The notes under the pieces were generated by a model. The model saw nothing but the letters and a program-made list of their open reading frames with translations. It did not search any database and had not been told where the DNA came from. 64,000 nt of DNA from Pollenia angustigena (lineage: Eukaryota > Arthropoda > Insecta > Diptera > Polleniidae), in assembly GCA_930367215.1 (NCBI GenBank), contig OV884058.1:103625802-103689801 (forward strand), written 5' to 3'. Both the position numbers and the translations under genes were made by a program. Below are positions 1 through 12,175 of this stretch, piece by piece; within the stretch, counting starts at the first letter, position 1, and every line of letters starts with the position of its first letter.

Positions 1-297
1 CATGCCTCCATGTTTTGTTTTTTTTGTGCTTATATATAATTGGACGTCGTCAGCATACAATCTAATACGGCAATAGTGTAACTTATCAGGTAAATCATTT
101 ACATAAATTGAGAACAGTAACGGTCCGAGAATGGAACCTTCTGGAACGCCCCTAATAATTGGCAGAAACTTTGAAGATGTCAAGGTAAGACGATATCAAT
201 TTAACCGAAGTTACTGAAAAATTCATAATATTTTCAAGTTTTTGAGCTAATATTGCATGGTCCACTGTAGCAAATGCCTTTGAATGGTCTAACAATA
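1..297 (-). pseudogene. LINE reverse transcriptase, C-terminal half (degenerate)
   Basis: The minus strand encodes recognisable non-LTR retrotransposon RT motifs. At about 297-230 it reads LLDHSKAFATVDHAIL, and at about 150-20 it reads [13 protein letters not shown] then NDLP and the catalytic LYADDVQLY box. Between them the frame is broken near position 155: one frame stops just after SSYL and GVPEGS continues in another. This is a jockey/CR1-type RT remnant that would have worked in target-primed reverse transcription. The upstream part of the same RT lies at 3557-3700, separated by the insertion at 301-3556. The element runs off the window at position 1. Confidence 0.85.
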
Positions 298-300
298 TAA

Positions 301-3300
301 TACCATGTTCACACGGACAGCAATATTCGTGATTCGCTCTCTTATTCCTGTTTCGCGCCCCAAACATGACTGAAACGACTTGTTTCCCCATACAAAATTT
401 TGTGAGCGAAACAGGTCGTTTCATTTTGAAACAGGCTGCGAAACAGGAAAAATGTACTATCATCTCTAATTTTGATAACAATTATCGTTAGTTTATCTGA
501 ACTAGCTCTCAAAAAAATCAAAACAAAATAAAATACAAAATAAAAATTGATGTTTAATAAAATAAAGTGATAATTATCAAATAATAATATTAATAAAAGT
601 ATTAAATAATATATTTTTAACTTTTAATTACTTTTTTATCTGTTTTAAATAAAATCACACTAACAACACAAAAAAAATGTCAAAATGAAACCAGAATGAA
701 TCGTATGAACAGCATGTTTGACAATCTAGTTTCAGAGAGCGAAACGAGTGGTTTTTGTCGTCGTATGAACTAAAGACCTGCACAGATACATCTGTTTGTA
801 TCTGTTTCTGTGTTTTTTCTAAAGTTGATGCGTATGGATGAGTGCTCTTGTGTTTCTAATATAAGTTGATCTTGATATGATTTGTAAAAGAGTGGATGTA
901 AGTTGATACAAAAGCGAAAGAGAATATCATATCTGCTAATATCTGTTTCGCAAAAGCAGATCCTAGTGGATGCTGATGGAATACAATAAGTTACTTATTG
1001 TACGATACCGTTATTTTCAATTATTTTTGAACGCAAAAGAGCCGACCCTTTGGCTGGCTAAAAAATAATTTTTTACAAAAACAAAATATGTACACATGAA
1101 CAGTTATTTTTTCAATCATTTTTGCGTGATGTGGTTCGAGCACAAAAAAAAACAAACAAAAAAAACTTTACAAGAACAAAATGTGTTGCTTGTTTTTTTG
1201 GAAGGCAAACATTTTTGAAATTTTCGGTACCGATATGTATTTTGTTTGTGTAAAAAATTCTTTCATGAAATTGAAAGGTTGCGTTTTCTTCGTTCAAGTG
1301 CCAAGGAGACAAAAATTATTGAAAAAAAAACTCTGAAAGAACTAAACACGTGTACATACTTTGTGTTTGTAAAAAATAAAAACTAGCAGGAAGCGTTGTA
1401 ATCAGGCCTACCATATTTACCGATAAATCTGCATTTTGACGATTTTTTTCCTCTAAATTATCAAAGTGCATATTTTTTGATAAACACTTACAGCATGGTA
1501 ATTTTTGGTTTGTTTTATACAAATTATTAATTTTGGGTAACTTGTTACACAAAGAGACAACTTTTATTAATTTAGCGCTGATACTTAAGGAAAAAATGGT
1601 TATACATATTTATTTTATATATGCTGTGTTTGTATTGCGTCTAACCCAACAAACACATTTTGAAAAATATACAACTTCATATGAGAAGCTTAAAGAAATG
1701 TGGTACATATGTTTTACTTAAGCTAAGAATTGTAACCAGAAAAATAAATAATTTTTTCCAATAGATATTTGTAAACAAAAAATTACTTAGGTTATTAATA
1801 ACCAAAAATTAATAAATTTTACTTTAATTGGTTACCACAACAAAAAAAAATATATATATAACGATAATGGTTAAAGGCTCCCAATTGAAAATAAAGGAGT
1901 TTTTTCTCGTAACCTTTACAGAAAATAATAAAAGTAATTATTTTTAGTCCCTGAGCTATTTTTGGAATAAAAACAAAAAAGTCCATATAAACAGCTATTT
2001 TTCAACGTAAACATAAAAGAGTTTTATTAAGCCGTCATAAATTAAAACTCATTTCAGGAGTTTGATTTTAACCGACATTTAATTAAATTCATATTTTGTA
2101 CTTGGACACCCAAAGCTTGTAGCTGGTCAGATCACTACAATTTGTAAAGCAATGTTATCTAATCAGCTTGCACTGCAATTAAACTAATTGTCATTATTTT
2201 ATGACTGCGAAATAAAACTCTTTTTTTAAGAGTTCACCCATACCTACTTTTATTTTTCATTGAAAAATTATTTTTAACTGTGGAGTTAAGATCGTTTATT
2301 CTAGATCACCATAGGTTCTTAATGAGACGAACCTTGGTATAAGACAGTATAGGTCTCCGCTGACTCTAATATGGAGAGTTTTCAAGCTAAAATTATATGC
2401 ATCACTCTTATTAACGGTCCCTGCAATTTACCTTTAAGTAAAATCTATTCATATAAAGGGTGTCTGGTGGCAAAATTATATTTTTAAATGCGATTATTTC
2501 AAATAGTAATAAACGGTGCGGAGGAAGGTCGGCGCCGTTGGAATTATCGATTGGGAGGATTTGTGAGTCACAGTTCGCTGAGGAGACATTTTTTAAGGGT
2601 AATGATTCTTACGTAATTGCTCGTCGACAATTTTGTTAAAAGTTCATTTTCACTTAAATAGCCACGTCAACAAACAAATCTACCGTTACTGGTCTCCAAG
2701 AACCTAAAACCTTCGATTGAAACATCAAATACCTTTACATTGCCCCAGGGTAAATGTTTGGTGGGCCTTATCCACGCATGAGAAAATTGGGTCATTTATT
2801 TTTTTAAATTCTCGAAAAACAAGGCTCCGTTTTGAACAGTGTGTTCAAGTCGACACAAGACATGTGGATGACATACTCTTTAAAAAATAAAACCCGCATT
2901 TCCATTCTACCGTTCAATGCTTTTAATAAAACTTTGTGTCAATTATTAACATTTTTATTTAAGTTTGAAAATATAAATCTGCTATCAGATACCCCGTATG
3001 TTTTTAATTAAATAAAATTTATTTATAAAACATTTATTTTTATTTATTTTTTTTAAAGCATTATGTAATGGTTAATGGTTTTGCTTTGTTGTTTTTGTCA
3101 TTAAAAATATGTTTTATTGTGTTTAAAACAGTAATTTTAATTTGCCGTTTTTTCATAATTTGATTTCCGATTTGTTTTTGAAAATATGCCGATTTTTTAC
3201 TAAAACCATCTGGCAACCCTGGTTGAGATCTTATACAAATTTTTACAAACTCTCTTATTTTCATCAACTCGCCAACAATATTTAAAAATACAACAGATTA

Positions 3301-3556
3301 CCACAGATATTGTAGAAATACTTATGGTGACAACAGATGTTTGTAAGCAAAAAAAAATGTTATGACACACTCAATCCAAAACCATAAGCATCTGTTTTTG
3401 TTTTTAAGATATGGTGAGTGGGCAAAAGCAAAACCATACAATATCAGTTACACTCATTCTCTCATTTATATCAGTAGTAACAGATACATATCTGGTGTAT
3501 CTGTTTCAACAATACTTACTGATACACTCGTGCAGGTCTTTAGTATGAACATAGCA
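301..3556. mobile_element. Harbinger-like short element, split by a hAT
   Basis: The outer ends are inverted: TACCATGTTCACAC at 301 and GTATGAACATAGCA ending at 3556. Both are bordered by TAA (298-300 and 3557-3559). Removing the element and one TAA rejoins the LINE RT in frame, which confirms the insertion. After subtracting the hAT at 771-3542 and its duplicated 8 bp, about 476 bp remain. The terminal sequence TRCTATGTTCAC is shared with the 509-bp elements at 51967 and 60812, so it belongs to the same TAA-targeting group. No coding frame is seen. Confidence 0.8.
771..3542. mobile_element. hAT-like nonautonomous element (TAAAGACCTGCAC)
   Basis: A perfect 13-bp TIR, TAAAGACCTGCAC at 771-783 and GTGCAGGTCTTTA at 3530-3542, is flanked by a perfect 8-bp TSD, GTATGAAC (763-770 and 3543-3550). 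The terminus fits the hAT pattern YARNG. Several CAGATA/TATCTG motifs lie just inside both ends, as expected of subterminal transposase-binding repeats. I see no transposase frame in the 2.77 kb. A sequence ending TCTGGCAACCCTG near 3221 looks like the right end of another hAT nested inside, but no matching left end was found. The rest is AT-rich and unassigned. Confidence 0.85.
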
Positions 3557-3700
3557 TAAGCATTACTAAACAGCCATCATCCACTTCCTTTCTAATATCT
3601 TCGAAAACATCAGTCAGAGCAGTAATGCAGGTATGGTTAGCTCGGAACCCAGATTGTCTTTCAGTAAGTAGATTGTTATTCTTCATGTATGTAATAAAAA
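3557..3700 (-). pseudogene. LINE reverse transcriptase, N-terminal part
   Basis: The minus strand reads LLTERQSGFRANHTCITAL followed by TDVFEDIRKEVDDGCLVML, the RT region just upstream of the first catalytic aspartate. It joins in frame to the RT piece at 1-297 once the TAA-flanked insertion is removed. Homology is lost above about 3700, so the 5' part of the LINE is missing or heavily decayed. Confidence 0.85.
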
Positions 3701-3833
3701 AAGAAAACTTTTTAAATAAAAAATACCATCAAAATTAAAGCTAATCTTCTAAAATAATCTTTCAAAAAGAGTATACAGTTTAATAGCCATATTCATAAAA
3801 AGTTCTTATTTTAAGCTTATAGTATTTAATAAC

Positions 3834-4709
3834 CAGGGAAACCAAAAATATGCAATTGCATGTTTTTAGAGCTTTTTATGAATTTTGGCATCGATTTGTT
3901 AGTGCATATTTTTGCATATTTTATCGTTTGAGGCATTTTTTTTTTTTTGCATATTTTAGTTTAAAGACCTTTTTTGCAGCATCTTTTAAGTTTTTAGCGC
4001 ATGTTTTGCCTATTTGCGGCATATTTTGATACATTTTTTTAGATACCCGCAAGAGCTTTCGCAGCAAACCAAAGAAATGTTGGCCGTCTGGCAAACGGTA
4101 ATGCCTGTCCATGTTAATTTGACAAATTTGTTAAACACGTTTTAATTGTACTAAGAACGAAGTCTATGTAAATAGTGAGAATCGGTCTATAACTTTACAT
4201 ATTCCCCATAAAAACTTCTTTCCAAACTAGACTCTGTGCCCATAAACCATCTTATTATGTTGGTATTAAATATTGCATATTAAATTATTTTCGAATCAGT
4301 TCACATTTGCCCAAAACTCCCATCTATAATAAACTTTAACTTCCTTTTAAATGTTAAAATTAATAAACAATTTCGGGACCGTCCCTACAATACCTTTAAG
4401 ACAAAAAACTCTCATATGGATGTCAACATTAAGGTAGTATTCGGCACAATTAAGTCTTATATGAATTTTTACCTCTTAATATAACTTTGCTTTTGCTTTA
4501 CCGGTTATAATTTTGGGCTTTACCGGTTATAATTTTAGGATTGTTTTTATTAAATGCAACTGTTATTAAATTATTAAATATTTTGTTTTTAAACTAGCAA
4601 TGTTTGAATTTTTTGGAGCATATTTTTAAAAATTTTCGGGGCATATTTTCATAGGCATAAATTTTACTGCATATTTAATGCGCATAAAACGTGTTTTCTG
4701 GTTTTCTTG
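3834..4709 (-). mobile_element. hAT element, family CAGGGAAACCAG, copy A
   Basis: It begins CAGGGAAACCAAAAATATGC and ends CTGGTTTTCTTG. Its sequence is the reverse complement of the ends of copies B (4718-7705) and C (30053-31079). The flanks are TTAATAAC and GTAATAAC, a 7 of 8 match. It is nonautonomous, with many ATATGC/GCATAT motifs inside both ends and no coding frame. It abuts copy B with only the shared target repeat between them. Confidence 0.8.
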
Positions 4710-5655
4710 GTAATAACCAGGGAAACCAGAAATATGCTCTAAAAACACGTTTTATGCGCATTAAATAGGCAGTAAAAACTGGAAAATATGCCCTGAAAAA
4801 TGTTAAAAATATGCCCTAAAAATTAAAATTGCTCATTTGAAGATACAATATTCAACAATTTAATAACAAAATCTAAAAAAGGTTTAAATTCATAAAAGAG
4901 ATGTTTGCTTGGAATATTATCTAGATATTAACATCCATATGGGTTTTTGTCTTAAAGGGATTTTAGGTACGGTCGCTAAATTGTTAACAAATGTTAACAT
5001 TTAAAAGGAATTTAAAGCTAGTTAAGGACGGAATCTTTGAGCAAATGTGAACCGATTCGAAAATAATTTAATTTGAAGTAAAATATTTTTGTCACGAATT
5101 TAATTTAAATACCATCCTAATTAGATAGCTTGTGGACACAAAGAGTCCAATTTGGATGTGAAATTATAGACCGATTCTCACCATTTGCATAGACTTCGTC
5201 CATATTTGATCAAATTATCAACAAAATTGGAACTTGTACTCTGCGCACAAGGCTTACATGGACAGACAACCAGCCAGGCGGATAGATGGACATCGTTAGA
5301 TAGGGTTGCCAGACGTACTGTTTTTAACAGTACATGTACTGATTTTTGTCAATTGTACTGTTTTATGCACAACACCCAAAACAGTACGCAAATGTACTGT
5401 TTTTAACACTTTGTACTGTTTTCTGTACTGATTTTTAAGTTTAGTGTCCAAAAAACAAAGATATTAAGAAAAATCGTTTTTAAATAAAACACATTTGGGA
5501 ATTTTTAACGGTATGCTATCAAGCCATATTGTCATAATATCCTTATCTTAGAATTTATTTACTCTCTAACTCTCATTTTGAGGGGTAATTTTTGCCCTTT
5601 TTTACAACTCTTAAACAAAAGTATACAAGACGGCACTTATTAGGGTTAAAAGAAT

Positions 5656-6556
5656 TCTTGAAATTTCGGGCATTGAAATTTTTGAATTTCTTAAAAGGGC
5701 GTTTGGTACAAGTCAAAAAAATATACTAAATGTACTTCTGACCTAAAAGACTATTTCAGATGTCTTCAGTAGAATTGTATGGCAGTTCTTTTCATAGAAT
5801 ATATTAACCCTCTAACACTCATTCTAAGGGGTAATTTTTGTAATTTTTTTAACTTCTACACTAAAACGGTACGTTAGAGAGTTAAAATATTCTATGAATA
5901 TTTTCTGCATCAAATTTCACTAGCGGTCTTCCAAGACCAAAAAAGCGTGCAATGTATGTAAAACGGGTTTTCGAAAAATTAAAAAAAATCAAGGCCCGGA
6001 ATTTCGAAAACCCGCTTTACTTACATTGGATAATTTTTGGTCTTAGAGACCATTAGTGAAATTTGATGCAGAAAATATTGGTAGAGCATTTTAACTCTTA
6101 TAAGTGCCGTTTTAGTATCCTTTTTTTAAGAGTTGGGAAAAAGGGCAAAAATTACCCCTTAAAATGAGAGTTAGAGGGTTAATAAATTCTAAGAAAAGAA
6201 TCGCAATACGATTCTACTGAAGACATCTACAATTATTTTTTAGCTCAGAAGTACATTTAGGCCCGTTTTCACAACTTACCGATAACTAAAGGTAAGATTT
6301 TATCGGTTGTATAAAAAGTGTTTCATTATTACAACTTTACTTTAACCTACCAGGTATGATTAACCTTTATCTACTTTATCGTTCACTTTAGGTTAAAGTA
6401 AAGTTTTAATAATGGAACACTTTTTATAAGGCCATTTAAAGCCTACTTTAAGCAATCGGTAAGTTGTGAAAACGGGCCTTAGTATATTTATTTTGTCTTA
6501 TACCAAACGCCTTTTCAAAAAATTTAAAAACTTTAGGGGCCCATATTTCGGGAGCC
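5656..6556. repeat. long fold-back (inverted repeat) inside hAT
   Basis: The arms at about 5656-5975 and 5983-6556 are imperfect reverse complements. Matching landmarks include AGATGTCTTCAGTAGAATTG on the left and CTACTGAAGACATCT on the right, CTAAGGGGTAATTTTTG with AAAATTACCCCTTA, and GAAAACCCG next to a very short centre. The right arm is lengthened by the MITE at 6260-6478. A transcript would form a hairpin of roughly 300 bp. Confidence 0.75.
6260..6478. mobile_element. Harbinger-like MITE (GGCCCGTTTTCACAACTTACC)
   Basis: This is a 219-bp element with TIR GGCCCGTTTTCACAACTTAC at the left and its complement at the right. It is bordered by TTA on both sides (6257-6259 and 6479-6481). It also has an internal inverted repeat around TACTTTAACCTA and TAGGTTAAAGTA. 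It is the innermost of four layers: hAT copy B, hAT 5301-7281, fold-back, MITE. Confidence 0.88.
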
Positions 6557-7885
6557 CGAACTAATTTTTTAAAACCTTTTTGCAGATTTGCTCTACTAGT
6601 AGTCTACTTTCATTGCGCGGTGCAATTGTTGAGGCTGTTGGCGATGACCCTAATTTTGTTGCACACTCTATTTTACAATATTTAGTTTAAAGAAATTGTT
6701 GTTTTGCAAACAAAAAAGTTGTAAAATAATTAGAATTTTTGTACTGCGTCTATTGTTTTGTCAAAAATACACAGATTAAATAAGGAGTTGCTCACATCCT
6801 TCATATATTTTCGTGTTTTTATTTTAAGACATATGACTACCGTTTAAATTAAAGAAAGAAACAAATATTTTCTGAAATTTATGCGATAGTTCGACAATAT
6901 GTGTGTGGTGAAAATTGCTTTAAATACCAATATGTTTTAAGAAAATTCTACTAACCCAATCAATGAATAAGTTTTTTAAGTTAAATATAAACTAAGATAT
7001 TTAAACATTATACATTGCAAAATGATACAATGGCCAAATGCTTCGTTTGTGGTGTATGTTTTATAAACGCAAATGGTGTGATTTTGTATATAAAATACCA
7101 TTAAATGTAAATCTTTCCTTTGATGTTGATGTTTGAAATCTATTTCTTTATATTACTGGTGTTCAAGAGTTGTAAATATTTAGTTATGGTTTCGTAAAAA
7201 AATGTACTGTTTTTTTCTTGAATGTACTGTTTTTTCATAACCAATGTACTGTTTTTCCGAATTCAAAATCTGGCTACCCTATCGTTAGATCACTTTAGAA
7301 AGTGATTCTGAGTCAATCGGAATACTAAGATTGGTCTAGATACAAATCGCATAACATTTATTCTTAATGACAACCAGCTTTGTCTAACAATTAAGATTAA
7401 AAATTAAATGCAGATGTCGAAATTTGCTTTTTTATTTGCTCCGAAAGCTATTGTAGGCATCTAAAAAAAATTAAATATGTATCAAAATATGCATTAAAAA
7501 GTCAAAATATGCGCCATAATACTAAAAATGCTGCAAAAAGGCTCTTTTAACTAAAATATGCTGCAAATGGTAAAATATGCAAAAATATGCACTAACAAAT
7601 CGATGCCAAAATTCATAAAAAGCTCTAAAACGGATAAATATATTGTTTCTGCCTTCCTTAGTCGCACAAGGAAAAACATGCAACTGCATATTTCTGGTTT
7701 CCCTGCTAATAACTTATGAAAAATTACGAATTGATCAATAGAATATCATAATGAAATGAAAAAGGATGTTAATTTTATTTAAATAAAGTAAAAAAACTGC
7801 ATAGAATTTTTTTTTTTAAGGGCACAGTTTTTTAAAACAAAATTAAATAACCTTCAATTTATGTTCTTCTACAAAATTTGACTTA

Positions 7886-8092
7886 CACTCAATTTACATG
7901 AAGAATTTTATGACGTCCAATTGTAGACACCATTTTTTGTTTGGTAGCAAGCGGTGTAGAGAAGAAAGAGGAAGAGAAAACAGATATCATGTCTATTTTT
8001 CTATCCCTCTTTCTTCTCTACACCGCTTGCTACCAAACAAAAAAATTACGTCCAAAATTGGACGTCATAAAATTCATCATGTAAACTGAGTG
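7886..8092. mobile_element. palindromic MITE, TTA target
   Basis: A 207-bp, almost wholly palindromic element. It runs from CACTCAATTTACATG at the left to CATGTAAACTGAGTG at the right, between TTA repeats (7883-7885 and 8093-8095). The arms continue through GACGTCCAATT and GGTAGCAAGCGGTGTAGAGA. The short open frame across it is a by-product of the palindrome. Confidence 0.85.
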
Positions 8093-8274
8093 TTAGATAA
8101 TTTTCCAAAAATAAAAATGTAAAATTACTTTTCTTTATCGACATACTATTACCAAACATAAAACCATAAATTCACATTGCTATCATTGGTAATTTTCCAA
8201 AGTTTTTAAGTTATGTTAACAAAATTTTTAGATCCTTTTTCGAACATGGAAATTACCTAAGTTATTAGTTACTA

Positions 8275-9795
8275 GGGTATTCATTCGGTTAACCGTCAAC
8301 CGGTTAACCGATTAATTACTACCCTATTAACTGATCGGTTAATTTCAAATTGGCTTTTTTCGATTAACGATTAAACCGGTTAATTTCAGTCGATTAACCG
8401 ATTAACCGAAGTAACAAAATTTTCAATATTTTGTAGTATTATAACATATTTTTTTTTTTGTGTTTTTAATTATTTGTTTCGTCTCATATACAAAATGTGT
8501 TTGTTTAGAAAATATTTTTCATACAAACAAAGAAGGTGTTCAGTGATCTTCATTTTAACCCATTTTCCGCCGACCGATGACTAAAATTACAATATTTTTC
8601 AATGTTTTTTTATCTTCATCATCGATCAACATGAATGTGGCGAAAAATGGGTTAAATATTTGATTGCCAACACCTTTTTTTGTTTTACGTACTTTTTTGG
8701 GATGTGTTTAGTTATTTCTCATATCAGTCTTTTAACAGAATTAACCGAAACAATTAGAAGTGTTAAAAATTTAAAAGAACTTTAATGGCATAATGGAGTA
8801 TTTTATATGTTTAGAGAAATCCTGGAAAAGGACTGAGAAATTAGACATTCATCTACGATAAGTGAAATAATATTTTCCAAATCGAATTTTGTTAAACGAA
8901 AGAAAAGAGTCGCATTAATCCTAAACATTTAAAATAAATAACTTTTTTTAAATATTATTTTATAAGATCTCCTTTAACTATTGAAATAACTAATAAAATT
9001 ATCTCGGTTTATTTTTGTATAAATATGTAAATATTTGGGGGATTCACAAGGTAGTCATAAATAATTACAGGAAATATATATCGTCGGATTAATATGCAAA
9101 CCTTCTAAATCCACTTTTTATGTAAATTGAGATTTTGATGCCGTGTGGTAGAGAAAGATACGCCTCGTCGACCAGCATGTAGTTTTTCTTCTATTTAAGT
9201 CTTGAAGTGTGTAAAACTGACTGTAATTTTATTTTTCTATCAAGCTTCAAATAGGAAAAATAAAAAGTTTTTTTTCTCTCCTGTAAAATGTGCTGAAAGT
9301 GAGTTAGCAGGTTTGCATATTAAGCCAACGATATGACTGCTGTAAGCTACTGCTTATATTTTGAATTAAAATATACAGTTGTGACGAATCAATGAACACA
9401 GCATTACAATTTTCATTTTGTTTGAAATATTTACTTTAAAAAATTTTAAATTTTATTTAGGATGTTATGACGATATGACTTCATAGCACACCTTGTGTAT
9501 TAATTGAAAAAAATGCATATTACATATTTATGAATTGTTTTTTTTTTTGCTTGCTCGTTTTAGTTAAAGAATTGTTATGTTTGGTATTTTATTGTTTTGT
9601 TTTTTTTACTTATAAACTCCAAATAATAAGCAATTAATGCATTTTTATATATTGAAATTACTTAATTTATAAAAAAAACTTTATTAATCGGTTAACCGAT
9701 CAAAAACTAAATTAACCGATTATTAACCGGTTAAACCAAAACCTCGGTTAATTAATCGAGCGATTAACCGATTAAAGCCAAAGGTCGATTAAATG
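8275..9795. mobile_element. GGTTAACCG-rich element, probably hAT, right end unresolved
   Basis: It begins TAGGGTATTCATTCGGTTAA. There are dense CGGTTAACCG/CGATTAACCG repeats at 8290-8410 and again, in the same style, at 9680-9790. Such clusters near both ends suit a DNA transposon. I could not find a matching CCCTA end or a TSD. Inside, about 8532-8680 is a small inverted repeat (AAGGTGTT and AACACCTT ends, ACCCATTTTCCGCC within) that may be a MITE. No coding frame is seen. Confidence 0.5.
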
Positions 9796-11030
9796 CCGAG
9801 TAAAAAATGGTGCTTACTGGTAAGCAGGTTGTAAGGGAGAGAAGCACAATTCCCCCTTACAAACCTGCTTACAAGAGGCATGATTTTTATATGGCGAATT
9901 CCCACTTGGAAGCACTACTTTTTTGTAAAATCACTGCGTTTTTCATGGCTTACATTATTCCGTGAAGGAAGAGCTTCCAAAAATCGCAGCTTTCATACCT
10001 TTGATTAATTGCTTCTATACTGTATAGAAGCAAAAATTTATGCAAAAGAACAAAAAGCAAAACAAACACACAACTCAGTTAATATGTAATTTTTAAAATA
10101 GAACGAAACTGTACGCAAATTAAAAAGAAAACAACAATAAATCTTGTAATTGACCACACAAAAATTTGCTTGCGTCCTCTCTGCTCAAAAACAATTTGCC
10201 GACTGATTGCGTAATAAAAAATAAGTAATTTTAAGTATCTGTTGTTTTCGATTACATGTCGGGAATAATCGTAAACACATTTTGAAATCATTGCAATACA
10301 ACGTGCTTCCATGTAAGGGATTACCAGAAGCACTTTGAACTTTGGTCGTGAATTTTTTCTTTTAAATAATCATTTCAACTACTCCCTTACAACCTGCTTA
10401 CTTATAAGGGATTATGCGAAGCTATTAAATAATTTTCATTTACTTATATTAAAAATTTACTTCAATGGTTTTCGCTTCCCTGTTACTTCTAAGTAGTATG
10501 TAATAGCCAGCGCATATATCAGCGCTCTTGTACTTTTCTTGCTTCCGAAAACCTTAAAATTTTTTACTGGGTCAATACAAATCTGTTTATGTACATATGT
10601 ACTAGCAATTATGTGGCGTATTTATTTCAAGACTTTTATACATCATCATTTAGGGCAGTTTAATGCAAAATTTTCATAAATAATTATTTCTATATCAAAA
10701 TATATAAAGATATACATATGTATGTATGCATGTTCATATGTACATATATTTTTTTGACAAAAATTATTTAAAATTTAAATAATTTATTATTAACTGACAA
10801 TACTTTTAATTAATTACAAATAGGTTGAAAAATAAGTAGTTAGTAGTCAGTTGAAAAGTCATGCAAAGATGGCCAATTGACTACTGCCTATGACATGCCC
10901 ATGTTAAAATAATGAGTCGTCGACAAGGAAAAAAGTCACTTAATCAACTAGATGTGGTTATAAAAAAACCAGTTTGAAGTTAGTTATAAATGTGTTTGAC
11001 TTCCTACAGGGTTCATACCTAAGCATGTAG
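9796..11030. other. AT-rich unassigned DNA with short inverted repeats
   Basis: I see no gene here. CTTACAACCTGCTTAC occurs in both orientations near 9820-9880 and again at about 10385. A short palindrome, GCTTCTATACTGTATAGAAGC, lies near 10012. ATGTATGTATGCATG-type simple repeats occur at 10700-10750. The small open frame at 10079-10333 has no recognisable family. Confidence 0.4.
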
Positions 11031-11039
11031 GTATGTATT

Positions 11040-11340
11040 TGTAATAAACAAGTTACAATGAAGTAAAATATCGGCATGGTTTGACTTCTAGCTGCTGTAA
11101 ACCAATTGAGGACTGCTGTGTCGATAATTTTCTATATTTGGGTCTTAATCATTTTACTAAAGAGATGAGATACTGACTCAAACGAGTTGATAATTAACTC
11201 TTTATTTTTAAAACTCTATGAGACCGTACTAGCTGGGACACCATATTTGTCTGCTTCCTTTTTCTTGAATCCACCCTCGACTTCTTTTATAAACTTATAT
11301 TTCCCTCCATCGACAAACATTATAAAACACGTTTACTTGC
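11040..11340 (-). pseudogene. pogo/Tigger-type transposase, N-terminal HTH remnant
   Basis: On the minus strand, about 11335-11225 reads YKFIKEVEGGFKKKEADKYG followed by VPASTVS. This matches the CENP-B-type helix-turn-helix (the usual pattern is I...E.G..K.E.A.KYGVP.STVS). Downstream, about 11150-11090 reads DTAVLNWFTAARSQTMPI, the second DNA-binding segment. Stops and a frame change separate the pieces. The DDE catalytic domain is not visible. Confidence 0.75.
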
Positions 11341-12175
11341 CATGAAATAAACACATACAAATAATTTTAACATATTTAGTAGGGTTTTTTCCCGGGAATT
11401 CCCGGGATTTTTGTTGCGGGATCCCGGGAAATAAAAAGTTCTTCATAGTTTCAGAAAACAGCTATTTTTACTCTGAAATTTAGTTTTCTTTTCTCTAAAA
11501 ATTAGCATCTGTGGATGGGTTGTCGATTTGATCAATTATAAGAAATGTGTACAAACGTAAATCAATGTCTCCTGCGGCAATAAATCTATTAAAAGCAGAA
11601 TGGGCAGTGCAACAGTTGATAATTAATAAATTTAGTGAAGTGATGAATTGATAAAGAACATAAATTCAAAATAAGATGCAGGCAGTAAATTCTCATTGAC
11701 CATGGACAAGTCTTAAAAATAGGATATACATAAACATATCGCTCCGTTATTGCAACATAGTCGTATCTACAAAAAAAAAAAAAAAATCGAGCTTGGTAAT
11801 ATATCCGGGAAGTGCGGGGAAACCGAAATAAAAAAATAATGAAACTCGTGTAAGTTACTAAAACATACAATTTGAAACACATTGTCCTAAAGATTACAGA
11901 TGGACCTAATGAAAAGAAATAGTTTGTAAGAAGTAGTCCGGATGATGCTATTTTTTGCATCAACCTTGACATTAGAAGCATGCAACAACGGTGCACTTTT
12001 AATTATTTGTCCAACCTCGGTAAAAAAGTAAACGAAATTTTTCGGAAACATAGTAATTAGTTAACAAAATTAGAAATATACTCTTTGGCGACTCACTAAA
12101 CGCTTTGAGTGTGTCAGAAAGTAATTTCCTACGCCGTTAAAAAAAGTTAATATATTTATTAAAATATTTTATATA

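Larger units (their letters stand above)
5301..7281. mobile_element. hAT element, family TAGGGTTGCCAGA, copy 1
   Basis: The ends are TAGGGTTGCCAGA and TCTGGCTACCCTA, with a perfect 8-bp TSD TCGTTAGA (5293-5300 and 7282-7289). Both ends carry clusters of TGTACTGTTTTT (5330-5430 and 7200-7255), probably subterminal binding repeats. A related copy is at 44408-46090. The interior holds a fold-back structure and a MITE rather than a transposase. Confidence 0.9.
4718..7705 (+). mobile_element. hAT element, family CAGGGAAACCAG, copy B, with nested insertions
   Basis: It starts CAGGGAAACCAGAAATATGC and ends ATATTTCTGGTTTCCCTG. The flanks are GTAATAAC (4710-4717) and CTAATAAC (7706-7713). Without the nested hAT at 5301-7281 the element is about 1 kb and collinear with copy C. 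It includes the GACAGACAACCAGCC stretch and the AGTGATTCTGAGTC stretch, both split from each other by the insertion. No transposase is encoded. Confidence 0.88.

Noticed and set aside
152..481. 109-codon minus frame as one gene
   Set aside because: Only the middle part is RT; the first part lies in the Harbinger-like insertion and the frame breaks before GVPEGS.
7898..8089. 63-codon plus frame
   Set aside because: It lies inside a near-perfect palindromic MITE; frame openness follows from the palindrome.
9799..10570. Possible element with GTAAAAAAT ends
   Set aside because: Terminal similarity is only about 10 bp of AT-rich sequence and no TSD was found.
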